Below are positions 16,588 to 24,315 of a stretch of DNA of 26,252 bases, in pieces. The translations under genes were made by a program, and so were the position numbers. Within the stretch, counting starts at the first letter, position 1. Every line of letters starts with the position of its first letter. Under the pieces are notes generated by a model. The model was not told the DNA's origin. It was given only the letters and a program-made list of their open reading frames with translations, and did not search any database. The stretch lies in contig DGVK01000196.1 of assembly GCA_002395905.1 (NCBI GenBank), forward strand, positions 1 through 26,252, read 5' to 3'. This DNA comes from Verrucomicrobia bacterium UBA4286. Its GTDB lineage: Bacteria > Verrucomicrobiota > Kiritimatiellia > RFP12 > UBA1067.

Positions 16588-19434
16588 TTACCGCACAATG
16601 ATCATCATGCCGGCCGGACGGAAGCCTGTATCGATGCGCCAGACGAGGGCGAGGTAATCGCTGCCATCCGTCGCGCGCCATGCTCCGTCCGCCCCTGCGG
16701 CAACTGCCGCCGCTTTGACATCAGCATCAGCGATATCGGCTGTCGGCGTTACATAGGCGTTCCATGCCGAATAATCCTTCGAGACTTTGAGCGTTGCAAG
16801 GTTCGCGGAACCATGTCCGGCCAGCAGCGAATCGACCGCCGTCCTGTCGGTTGGTGCGTCGGCCAGAAAGACAAGCGACCCGACACCCTCGCCGCCGTTG
16901 ACCTGCGAACAAGCGTCAGCCGCGACAGTAAAAGACCGCTTTGCACCAATTACAAGATTGGTGATCGCCATCTTGGCGAACGCCTGCGAAGCGATATTGG
17001 TAAGTTGTGCATCGCCCGTTCCAAGCCACAGTTCCGCCAAGCCGGTATGGAGGTAGAATGCTTGTTGCCCAACGCTGCGCAGCGCCGGAAGAGTCAGCGC
17101 ACCGCAACCTCGCGCAATCTGCCCCGCCGAAGAATCGCAATGGAAGGTATGCTGCGGCAAAGTCTCCAGCGCAGGCAGATTCCAGTCGGAGACATCTGTA
17201 GCGGACAATGGCGCGTTGTAGAAATTGTAGCCGTAAGCGAAAGTCTTCAGCTTCGGAGCGTCGAACAACACCGTCTTCAGGCTCGTGTCGCGCGTAAAAG
17301 CACATTCGCCGAGATAGGTCAATTCAGGACAGCGCATATCGAGTTTTGTCAGCGCCGTCATGTTGCGGAACGGGCGCGTATCAATCTTCCAGACGTTGCT
17401 CGGCAATACGAGTGAAGTAAGAAGGTTGCGCAGCGCTGAATCGTTTTCTCCGTCAATCACACGACTCCCGATGACGGAGATTACTTTCTCGTGGCTGTCG
17501 CCATCCAAAATCGGCGCATTGAGATCGAGTTCGCCAGAACCGGCGCGATAGCCCTTGTCCGCCATCTTCAGCGTTCCGTCCTCCTCTTCAGAGACGACAA
17601 ACTCCCAGTTGCCGTTGCGGATGCAGAGTTCACTCGATGCATTCGTCGTCAGTTGCCAAGGATTGGCCACGCCGACAGTTTCGTGCATCCATGTCAGGCG
17701 ATAGCCTGCTGTCGCATCCGGTGTGAAGTTATATGTCCGCGTTCCGGACACCTCATCAATAAGTTCCCATGCCGTGTCCGCCAAGTTGAACTTCTCGAGA
17801 CGATAGCCGGTTACGGCGTACTTGCGCGCGCCCGATTCCCCGACGGCATATTCTGGGGCCGTCACCGTCGCGGATTCCGTCAACAGCGCCTTGTCCGTCA
17901 CCGAGAATCCAGCGTTCTGCACATCGCTGCCAATATAGACGCGCAGCGTTCCGGGAGGATTGGCCATGTTGACATTCAGCCGCAGTTCCATCAGGCCGAC
18001 ATAAATATTGGCTGAACCTGGACTTGTAACGCCAGAGGCCGTCGGAGTAAAGCGAACGTCCGAAAAACCGACCTCGGGATGCGCCGGCGTGAAGACTAAT
18101 GCGTTGTCGGTCGTTGACTTGTCCGCCCAACTAACCCCCGTCCGCTCGTCGATAGTTGTGCGCGCACCGCCGTCAGACGTCGCCGCAGTAAGCAACCAAG
18201 CAGTTGGTGCTCGCGTTTTCTCGTAGCCGCTGTTGCTCAGCATGTAAAGCGTGTAGTTCTTGACGTAAAACAGATCGCCGGGCATCAGGACAGTCGAGGG
18301 GAGTTGTTTCACCCCTGTATGGCAACCACTGGACGCTGAGAGCACGCCTACCCCAAGCCAGCGATCGCCCGCCGTGCTTCCGCCATCCTTTCCGTCAAAG
18401 AGTTTGACGGGCGAGGACGAACTATGCATATTCGCCCCGTATGCTGAACCGCTCAGAGTCGAGCCGCGGTCTTTGAACAGGCTGAACATATCGACCGAAC
18501 CAAAATCAACAGGGATTGCGCTTTCGCGCCAGAGCCATACGACGCGGCGCACGGCGTTAGGATCTTCCGCCGGAGCATAGTTGAAGCTGTTCTGCCCATC
18601 CTCGACCGTTTCAACTGTCACCCAGACGCCGTCGCGCTGCTCATCGATGCGGTGCCCGGCGCAGGCGTATGTCGTGCCGCCCTTCTCAATGTATGCCGGC
18701 GCGGTCAGCGTTGTCACACCGTCAAAGGCCGTGCCAAGAGCCGGCGAATACGCGCCCTGCATGCGGAATGGATCGGCGACATCCGTCTCTACTGTGACAT
18801 TCCGATACACATCGACGACAAACTCGATTTCCATCAGTCCGAAATCTGGATTTGTCTTAGACCAAGTCCTGGCCTGAGAATCAAGCGGCACAAAACGGAA
18901 TGCCCTGAATCCTGCACCGGCAATTTTCTCCTCCGCAATGGTGAATTCATTTGTCGTCTCAACTGTCGGCATCGTCCAGCTCGTATAGCCGCTTTGCGCG
19001 TCCAGCTCTGTCCACGACGAACTGTCCGTAGCGTTTGCCGGCACTCCAAAGACCTTCCACGCTTTTGGAGCGCGTGCAGCCTCGTTGCCTCCGCATGAAA
19101 GAAGATAAAAGCGGTATTTCTTGAGGTAGATACGTCCGAGAAACACATTCGGCGCGAGAATCTGTGCGTAAACACCCTCTTTCCCCTCGTCCCCGAAAAC
19201 GCCGAAATCCTTAAAAGACGACAGCCAGCGCTTGTTTATGTCGGTCGAAAACCGAATTCCGTCAAAAGCATAGTTCTGCGATCCGCTATTGTTGTTGCCG
19301 GAAACACCCGGCCAAACGCTCGAGCCAGCGGTATGGATTACCGTGCAGAAGTCCTGGTCGGTGAGCACCTCGGCAACAGCAGTCGCCGTCAACGCTAGAA
19401 CCGCCGTCGCGATAATTGTTTTCATTGCTTTCAT
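16588..19434 (-). CDS. Large secreted discoidin/BspA-type leucine-rich repeat protein
   Basis: A 948-residue protein with a signal peptide (1-21, ending TATAVAEV). Residues about 22-210 and 306-490 are two copies of a discoidin-like (F5/8 type) domain. Each contains APKAW or APTAW, a D-R-W motif and GLME before the last strand. Each copy is followed by a roughly 95-residue beta domain (AYIEKGGTTYACAGHRID and EYAVGESGARKYAVTGYRLE). Residues about 600-890 are BspA-type repeats (LTSLVLPSNVWKID, LTKLDM, YLGECAFTRDTSLKTVLF). The likely role is binding a glycan or surface partner; no enzyme motif is visible. AAGGAGG sits seven bases before the start, inside the end of the upstream gene. Base composition looks less GC-rich than the neighbours. 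Confidence 0.8.
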   Translation of the reverse strand: MKAMKTIIATAVLALTATAVAEVLTDQDFCTVIHTAGSSVWPGVSGNNNSGSQNYAFDGIRFSTDINKRWLSSFKDFGVFGDEGKEGVYAQILAPNVFLGRIYLKKYRFYLLSCGGNEAARAPKAWKVFGVPANATDSSSWTELDAQSGYTSWTMPTVETTNEFTIAEEKIAGAGFRAFRFVPLDSQARTWSKTNPDFGLMEIEFVVDVYRNVTVETDVADPFRMQGAYSPALGTAFDGVTTLTAPAYIEKGGTTYACAGHRIDEQRDGVWVTVETVEDGQNSFNYAPAEDPNAVRRVVWLWRESAIPVDFGSVDMFSLFKDRGSTLSGSAYGANMHSSSSPVKLFDGKDGGSTAGDRWLGVGVLSASSGCHTGVKQLPSTVLMPGDLFYVKNYTLYMLSNSGYEKTRAPTAWLLTAATSDGGARTTIDERTGVSWADKSTTDNALVFTPAHPEVGFSDVRFTPTASGVTSPGSANIYVGLMELRLNVNMANPPGTLRVYIGSDVQNAGFSVTDKALLTESATVTAPEYAVGESGARKYAVTGYRLEKFNLADTAWELIDEVSGTRTYNFTPDATAGYRLTWMHETVGVANPWQLTTNASSELCIRNGNWEFVVSEEEDGTLKMADKGYRAGSGELDLNAPILDGDSHEKVISVIGSRVIDGENDSALRNLLTSLVLPSNVWKIDTRPFRNMTALTKLDMRCPELTYLGECAFTRDTSLKTVLFDAPKLKTFAYGYNFYNAPLSATDVSDWNLPALETLPQHTFHCDSSAGQIARGCGALTLPALRSVGQQAFYLHTGLAELWLGTGDAQLTNIASQAFAKMAITNLVIGAKRSFTVAADACSQVNGGEGVGSLVFLADAPTDRTAVDSLLAGHGSANLATLKVSKDYSAWNAYVTPTADIADADVKAAAVAAGADGAWRATDGSDYLALVWRIDTGFRPAGMMIIVR

Positions 19435-20534
19435 GTTTCAACCTCCTTGTTTGGTTGTGTTTGTTTGTCTGTTTCGGATTTAACATCCTTGCAATTCGTG
19501 TAGACGGGGTGGTGTTGGGACTTGAACCGCTCGATGAGCGGCAGGGCCGCGCGCCACATGTCTTTCTGGCAACCTCCGGGGATGACGAGCGCGTCGGCGT
19601 GATCGAGCGCGCCTTCGCCAATCTGCTCGCCCGAAACGAGCATCAAATCCACATCAGGCCGAGCGGCCAACACCAACGCGTCCTCGACGACCTTGCGCGT
19701 ATTCCCGGTGCGGTCGATCTCTCCTGCATAAAAGGCGACGCGCAGCGGACGCGCCGCTTTCTTCGGATACGTGAACGAGATGGGCCTTCCAACGAGCGGT
19801 TTGAAGCCCGCGCCAAACACGTCGTGAGTCGACGGGAAATACTCCGGATGCATCACGGTTACGAGAACTTTCCCCTTCCCGTAGCGTCCACAGATCACGG
19901 CAGGCATTCCGTGCATGGGCGTCGTCGCCTTGCCCTTCTGCATGACGTGGCTGTCGAATGTCGCGAGCACCTCGTATTCAGAGTCCGCTACAGGCTTGCC
20001 TTTCGCCGGTATCGGGCCGTCATGATAGCGAAAATAGCGCGTCTCCGGCGCGATGCCCAGTACCTCTTCCGCATGGGCATTGAACTTGACCGCCGCCGAA
20101 AAGCCGCCGCGCAGCGGGTTCTTCTCGCGCGTGTACGGTATAAGCCGCAGACGCTTCGGGTCGTTAAGCGCGAGCGCGATTCCAGCGCATATCCCGTAAT
20201 ATGCCCCGCCGTCCCTTATGTACCGGCGTATCTTCTCAAAGCCTTCTTCGCCCAGCTGGGTGTAGCGGTCGTATCCGCTGCCGCCTGGCATGACGAGCAC
20301 GTCATAGCAAGAGAGCCTTCCATCTTGCACGTCCGACGCGTCTATGAAGTCGCAATCCACGTCGGGCGACGATCTCAACAGCTGCGCGAGATGTATAACG
20401 CCTCCGCCGCGGCAGCCTTCGTCCAGATAAAGCGCAACCTTGATCTGCGCCGCGGCGACGCTGGCACAGGCCATCCGCGCCGCACAGAACAGCGTGAGCG
20501 CCAGGACGAGATGGCTCTTGCGCGCGCGGTTCAC
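19431..20534 (-). CDS. Secreted BPL_N-type glutamine amidotransferase-like protein
   Basis: A 367-residue protein with a signal peptide (LVLALTLFCAARMACASVAAA). Residues about 31-250 form a class I amidotransferase-like domain: VALYLDEG, LVMPGGSGYD, and the nucleophile elbow YYGICAGIALA with Cys116. The later segment MHPEYFPSTHD could supply a histidine/acidic partner. This resembles the biotin-protein-ligase N-terminal-like (BPL_N) family, whose exported members have no settled function. A second half-copy starts at RVAFYAGEIDRTG, continues ALVIPGGCQKD, and stops at HHPVYTNC, where a second elbow would begin. The GTG at 20534 overlaps the GH31-B stop (GTGA), with GGGAGG six bases upstream. 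The end overlaps the LRR start. Confidence 0.72.
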   Translation of the reverse strand: MNRARKSHLVLALTLFCAARMACASVAAAQIKVALYLDEGCRGGGVIHLAQLLRSSPDVDCDFIDASDVQDGRLSCYDVLVMPGGSGYDRYTQLGEEGFEKIRRYIRDGGAYYGICAGIALALNDPKRLRLIPYTREKNPLRGGFSAAVKFNAHAEEVLGIAPETRYFRYHDGPIPAKGKPVADSEYEVLATFDSHVMQKGKATTPMHGMPAVICGRYGKGKVLVTVMHPEYFPSTHDVFGAGFKPLVGRPISFTYPKKAARPLRVAFYAGEIDRTGNTRKVVEDALVLAARPDVDLMLVSGEQIGEGALDHADALVIPGGCQKDMWRAALPLIERFKSQHHPVYTNCKDVKSETDKQTQPNKEVET

Positions 20535-22207
20535 TGCGCACCTCCCTTCCGAGCGGAATGCGCGCCGTCCGCCACGCGCACGAAATGCGGCAGGCTAGAC
20601 AGAGTGACAGGAACGATGATTTCCGCCGGGCCCTCAATCACGCCGCCGTCAGCCGCGCGCCAGCGTCCGGGCGGGATCACTACCTTTCGCGATGTCGCGC
20701 CCTTTTCGATGACCGGCGCGACGAGCAGATTCTCGCCCATGAGGAATTCATCGGCGATTTTCGCGTAGCCGTGACCGGGGTAGGCGTATTCCAGCGGACG
20801 CATCATCGGCTCGCCGTCCACCGCCGCTCGTTTCGCGAGGGCGACAATCTCGGCGGCAAATTCCTGGCGCAGGCTCACGGCCGCGAGGAAGGCGGCCTGA
20901 TGCTCGGCGTCGAGCACGCGCCACGGCGAGGCCGATATCTGCATCATCGGGCTTAGCGCCTGCACCTGCGCAGAGCGCACGAACAGTTCCTGCGAAAACG
21001 GCGAGCCCGGCAGGAACGTCGTCCATGCCCCGCCGCCGACCATATCGGGGCAGACGAACGGATAGCCGATGAGACCCGTCGCGAGCATGTCGGGGATAAT
21101 CTGGCGCAGCGCGCTCCACGAATGATCCTTGTCGAAGAGCCTCACTACGACGGGCTTCCCGGCGAGCCCCCAGGCGTTTCTGTATTCGCTGCCGGCGTAC
21201 TCCAGCGCGAAAGCGCCGTAAAGCGCGCTGCGGCCTGCGGGCGTGAGAGACTTGTCGAACGATTCCAGCCCGACATAGTTGCCGAAGCTCCCTCCATCGA
21301 ACTTGAAGCCGTCCACTCCATAGTCGCGGCGCAGGCGGTCGAGCTCGCCGGCGAACCAGCGGCGCGCATTCGGATGCGAAAAATCCAGAAGCGCGCTTAC
21401 GCCGTTCCACCATTCGACGCTCTGCGCCTTGAATCCGCCGGGAATTGTGTGAAAGCCGCCGCGCGGCTGCGTCTTGCATGTATCCGGCGAGCGGCCGTGC
21501 TCCAGCAGACGGAACGACGGCGAATCCATCGAGACGAATGGGCACATCCACAGCAGAACCTTGAAGCCGCGCGAATGCAGCTTTTCGACCATCCCTTTCG
21601 GATCTGGGAAACGGCGCGGATCAAAATCCCACACGCCGTAGCCGAGCTGCCACGTGTCGTCGATCATGAACACGCCCGGCGGCAGGTCGTGGTCGAGCAT
21701 CGACTGCGCGTATGCAAGAATACCCTCCTCGTTCTGGTGATAGGTGAACTCAATCCATGTATTGTACTGCGGCGCCGCAAAATACAGAAGCTCCGGCAAG
21801 CCGCCGGACGGCGGGAAATACGTCTTTGACGCGAAGCGGTAAGCATCGGCAAGCGTTTCGCCCTCACCTTCGGAAAGAACTATCTCGCCGCGATCGGCGA
21901 CGAGGGATATCCTACCCGCCGTGATCGTAGCCTCCACGGGCTCGGCGCACCACAGCACACGCCCCCGGTCGGAAACCATAAGCGACGCCGCAGGATTCGC
22001 ATAGTTGCTTACACGAAGGTCACACCTGAAATCCGATGCGGAATCAAACGGCATTCTACGCCCGAAACTGCCGCCCAGTCCCCACCAATTCTCGCCGGAC
22101 AGCATCGGCACCGCCTTTTCAACGGCAAAGACATACCGCCATCCGGGCGCGGCGCACAAGACGGCGAGCGCGCAAAGCCTTGCACAAATGCTGACGTTGT
22201 TTTTCAT
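20531..22207 (-). CDS. Secreted GH31 glycosidase B, first gene of the glycan operon
   Basis: A 558-residue paralogue of GH31-A. It has a signal peptide over about residues 1-29. The N-terminal motif PMLSGENWWGLGG parallels PLLEGERWWGGAG of GH31-A. The barrel shows PQYNTWIEFTYHQ, GVFMIDDTWQLGYG, GVDGFKFDGGSFGN with probable nucleophile Asp304, and RLFDKDHSW with probable acid/base Asp359. CPDMVGGGAW follows, and the C-terminal beta domain has IPPGRWRAADGG. GH31 includes alpha-glucosidases, alpha-xylosidases and alpha-galactosidases; the exact substrate is not decidable here. The ATG at 22207 follows the -10 box by eight bases with no Shine-Dalgarno site, suggesting leaderless initiation. Confidence 0.85.
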   Translation of the reverse strand: MKNNVSICARLCALAVLCAAPGWRYVFAVEKAVPMLSGENWWGLGGSFGRRMPFDSASDFRCDLRVSNYANPAASLMVSDRGRVLWCAEPVEATITAGRISLVADRGEIVLSEGEGETLADAYRFASKTYFPPSGGLPELLYFAAPQYNTWIEFTYHQNEEGILAYAQSMLDHDLPPGVFMIDDTWQLGYGVWDFDPRRFPDPKGMVEKLHSRGFKVLLWMCPFVSMDSPSFRLLEHGRSPDTCKTQPRGGFHTIPGGFKAQSVEWWNGVSALLDFSHPNARRWFAGELDRLRRDYGVDGFKFDGGSFGNYVGLESFDKSLTPAGRSALYGAFALEYAGSEYRNAWGLAGKPVVVRLFDKDHSWSALRQIIPDMLATGLIGYPFVCPDMVGGGAWTTFLPGSPFSQELFVRSAQVQALSPMMQISASPWRVLDAEHQAAFLAAVSLRQEFAAEIVALAKRAAVDGEPMMRPLEYAYPGHGYAKIADEFLMGENLLVAPVIEKGATSRKVVIPPGRWRAADGGVIEGPAEIIVPVTLSSLPHFVRVADGAHSARKGGAQ

Positions 22208-22215
22208 TTGTCTGT

Positions 22216-22221
22216 ATTATA
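22216..22221 (-). promoter_or_regulatory. Glycan operon promoter (-10 box)
   Basis: TATAAT is read on the minus strand, with eight bases (ACAGACAA) before the ATG at 22207. There is neither a -35 box (the 17-base position reads GGCGGA) nor a TGn extension. This fits a promoter that needs an activator. Confidence 0.7.
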
Positions 22222-22243
22222 CTCTTTTACCTCGAAATTCCGC

Positions 22244-22263
22244 CACCCGTAAAAACACGGGTG
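22244..22263. promoter_or_regulatory. 7-6-7 inverted repeat midway between divergent promoters
   Basis: CACCCGT-AAAAAC-ACGGGTG is a perfect inverted repeat. It is 22 bases from the -10 box of the glycan operon and 21 bases from that of the sensor kinase. Both promoters lack -35 boxes. It is a good candidate binding site for the response regulator encoded at 23506-24123. Site and symmetry are seen; the regulator assignment is inferred. A transcriptional terminator is unlikely because no gene ends nearby. Confidence 0.6.
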
Positions 22264-22284
22264 CACGATTGCCGCCGCTTATAG

Positions 22285-22290
22285 TATAAT
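22285..22290 (+). promoter_or_regulatory. Sensor kinase promoter (-10 box)
   Basis: TATAAT is followed by seven bases (ATAAGGT) and the ATG at 22298. There is no TGn extension and only a 3/6 match at the -35 position. AAGG is too close to the ATG to be a normal ribosome-binding site, so the message is probably leaderless. Confidence 0.7.
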
Positions 22291-22297
22291 ATAAGGT

Positions 22298-23509
22298 ATG
22301 AAATGCACGCGATTGGTTTGCATGGCCGCCGCGCTCGCGGCTTTTGCATGCGCAGCCTCCGACGAGATTCAGGGATCGGCGGCGGAAGTGCTTGCGGCGA
22401 TCAAAGGGAAGGCTGTCGGCCGCGTCTACGTGTTTGAAGCGCAGATATCCATTCCGCCAAACGAGGCCGAATCGCAGTTTGTCGTGCGCGACAGAACTGG
22501 AAGCGTCGTAATACGCCGCGACTTCGACTGGCCGACGGACTCGTTCCACACCGGCGACAGCGTGCGCCTCAAGTGCGAAATCGGCTCCACGGCGTCGCTG
22601 CCGGCGAGCGCGTTCTTCCGCAGTATGGTTCTCCTCGCGCGCGCCCCGGCCAACGCCGCGGCACGCGGCAGCTGGCTCGTGACCACCGCCGGGGACGAGA
22701 GCGCGAGAGTCACAAAACTGCCGCGGTTCCTCACGGCGGCGAACGTGCTCGCCGCACTCGCCGGCGCGGCGGCGCTCATGCTCTTCATTTTGGCCTGGAA
22801 CACTCTGCTGCGCCGCCATATCGACCGCCGCAGCCGCGAACTGGCGAACGAACGCCTCGCCTCTTTCTCGTCGGCCCTGAAGGTCGAGGAGCGCACAAGG
22901 CTCTCGGTCGAACTCCACGACACCATCTCACAGATGCTTACGGGCATCTCGCTCGAACTCGACGCCGCACGAGGTCTGGCGGAGAATGACGTCCGGGAGA
23001 TGAATCGCCACCTCGAACTCGCCTCGCGAACGCTCGCCTCGTGTCGCAACGATCTAAGAAACTGCATGTGGGATCTTCGCAACCAGACGCTTGACGATGT
23101 CACCATGGACGACGCCATACGGCGCACACTCGCGCCGCATATCGCAGGAGCGTCGCTGAGCGTGCGCTTCGAGGTGGATCGCGAACTTTTCAGCGACACC
23201 ACCGCCCTCGCCATTCTGCGAATCATCCGCGAACTTACCGTCAACGCCGTCCTGCACGGCCGCGCGACGGCGATCAAAGTCGCCGGATGCATCGAGAACG
23301 AACGACTCATGTTTTCAGTGGCGGACAACGGATGCGGCTTCGACCCAGATTCCGCGCCGGGCGTCGAGCAAGGGCATTTCGGGCTCCAGGGCGTAGCCGA
23401 GCGCGCCGAACGGCTCAACGGCGAGCTTATGATCCGCAGCACACCCTACAAAGGAACAAAAGCTCAGGTGTCCATAATCATCAACCGCAAGCAGAACATA
23501 CGATCATGA
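22298..23509 (+). CDS. NarL-type sensor histidine kinase with periplasmic OB-like domain
   Basis: A 403-residue membrane kinase. Residues 1-20 are a signal peptide. Residues about 25-118 are a small beta-rich exported domain that resembles an OB fold (GRVYVFEAQI, FVVRDRTGSVVI, FHTGDSVRLKCEI). A single membrane helix lies at about 147-168 (LAALAGAAALMLFILAW). The HisKA_3 segment has phospho-acceptor His207 in SVELHDTISQML. The HATPase domain has the N box RELTVNAVLHG (Asn316), VADNGCGFD and HFGLQGVAERAERLNG. The stop overlaps the response-regulator start as ATGA, so the two form a pair. Divergence from the glycan operon suggests that it senses a product of those enzymes or their substrate; this is inference. 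Confidence 0.9.
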   Translation: MKCTRLVCMAAALAAFACAASDEIQGSAAEVLAAIKGKAVGRVYVFEAQISIPPNEAESQFVVRDRTGSVVIRRDFDWPTDSFHTGDSVRLKCEIGSTASLPASAFFRSMVLLARAPANAAARGSWLVTTAGDESARVTKLPRFLTAANVLAALAGAAALMLFILAWNTLLRRHIDRRSRELANERLASFSSALKVEERTRLSVELHDTISQMLTGISLELDAARGLAENDVREMNRHLELASRTLASCRNDLRNCMWDLRNQTLDDVTMDDAIRRTLAPHIAGASLSVRFEVDRELFSDTTALAILRIIRELTVNAVLHGRATAIKVAGCIENERLMFSVADNGCGFDPDSAPGVEQGHFGLQGVAERAERLNGELMIRSTPYKGTKAQVSIIINRKQNIRS

Positions 23510-24123
23510 AAATACGCATCTTGGTAGCCGACGACCACGCCGTCGTACGAATGGGGTTGGCGGCGCTTTTGAACCTGCAAAAGGACTTCGAGGTTGTTGG
23601 ACAGGCGAAGAACGGCGAAATAGCCGTAAGAGAGGCGGCGAATCTTTCGCCGGATGTTGTCGTAATGGACCTAATGATGCCGAAAATAGACGGTATCGAA
23701 GCGACTCGGCGCATACTAGCGAACTGCCGCCGCACAAAGGTGCTGATCCTCACCAGCCATGCTATTTCCGACAGCATCGCAAAAGCGCTTGCCGCCGGCG
23801 CATCTGGCGCGGTTTTGAAGAGCGCCGAAAACAAGGAACTCGTCTCAGCGATACGGGCGATAGCATCCGGCGACTCTTTCGTGAGCGCCGAAATACAAGG
23901 ACTTATGGACACCGATCCGCCCGTAACAGGCTTAACTGGGCGGCAGTCTGAGGTTCTCCAGTCGCTCACGCTCGGGCTAACAAACAAGGATATCGCCGTG
24001 CAACTCGGAATCTCAATCCGCAGTGTGGAAGAGCATGTGAACAATATCCTCGAAAAAATCGGCGCGGCAAACCGCGCCGAAGCCGTCGGCATCGCGCTAC
24101 GCAAGCATCTGGTGAAAATATAA
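23506..24123 (+). CDS. NarL/FixJ-family response regulator
   Basis: A 205-residue regulator. The receiver domain has acidic residues Asp9/Asp10 (VADDHAVVR), phospho-acceptor Asp55 (VVMDLMMPKIDG), Thr83 (ILTSH) and Lys105 (AVLKSA). The C-terminal LuxR-type helix-turn-helix begins LTGRQSEVLQSLTLG and continues NKDIAVQLGISIRSVEEHVNNI. The ATG at 23506 is inside the kinase stop codon overlap (ATGA); a longer open frame starting upstream overlaps the kinase and is rejected. It probably binds the inverted repeat at 22244-22263. About 76 bases without a clear terminator follow. Confidence 0.93.
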   Translation: MKIRILVADDHAVVRMGLAALLNLQKDFEVVGQAKNGEIAVREAANLSPDVVVMDLMMPKIDGIEATRRILANCRRTKVLILTSHAISDSIAKALAAGASGAVLKSAENKELVSAIRAIASGDSFVSAEIQGLMDTDPPVTGLTGRQSEVLQSLTLGLTNKDIAVQLGISIRSVEEHVNNILEKIGAANRAEAVGIALRKHLVKI

Positions 24124-24183
24124 CCGCAACCTAGAGCTGCTCATGCGAATTCTTTTTCCCCACTGGCTTATGCACGGCGGGTA

Positions 24184-24192
24184 TGGTATAAT
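24184..24192 (+). promoter_or_regulatory. Promoter of the micro-ORF and four-helix-bundle gene
   Basis: TGGTATAAT is an extended -10 (TATAAT at 24187-24192), followed after seven bases by the ATG at 24200. No -35 box is visible; the 17-base position reads TGGCTT. The spacing to the ATG equals that of purN and the sensor kinase. Confidence 0.7.
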
Positions 24193-24199
24193 ACACAGC

Positions 24200-24292
24200 A
24201 TGGTTAAAGTTCAATATATGCTTTGCACGGCGTCGGGAAAGATGTCCACCGTGAAGATCTGGCGTTGCGGTTGCAACAAGGCGCTCGACTGA
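24200..24292 (+). CDS. Possible leaderless 30-residue micro-ORF
   Basis: The frame opens seven bases after a good extended -10 box and runs 30 codons. It starts MVKVQYMLCTASGK, ends IWRCGCNKALD with a TGA at 24290, and has three cysteines. No Shine-Dalgarno site precedes it. The stop lies seven bases before the AAGGAGG of the four-helix-bundle gene. The frame spans the hairpin at 24239-24298, so translating it would open that structure. I do not recognise the peptide. It may be a regulatory leader peptide, a real small protein, or simply untranslated leader. Confidence 0.45.
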   Translation: MVKVQYMLCTASGKMSTVKIWRCGCNKALD

Positions 24293-24298
24293 CATCTT
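24239..24298 (+). promoter_or_regulatory. RNA hairpin directly upstream of a ribosome-binding site
   Basis: AAGATGTC (24239-24246) is perfectly complementary to GACATCTT (24291-24298), which abuts AAGGAGG (24299-24305). Inside, GTTGC-GGTT-GCAAC (24264-24277) forms a second hairpin. The structure covers the micro-ORF stop codon. It could control translation of the next gene. A chance pairing cannot be excluded without folding or comparison. Confidence 0.45.
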
Positions 24299-24315
24299 AA
24301 GGAGGCGAACAGCCC

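Noticed and set aside
22244..22263. The inverted repeat as an intrinsic terminator
   Set aside because: It lies between two divergent genes, so no transcript ends there, and it is not followed by a T-tract in either direction.
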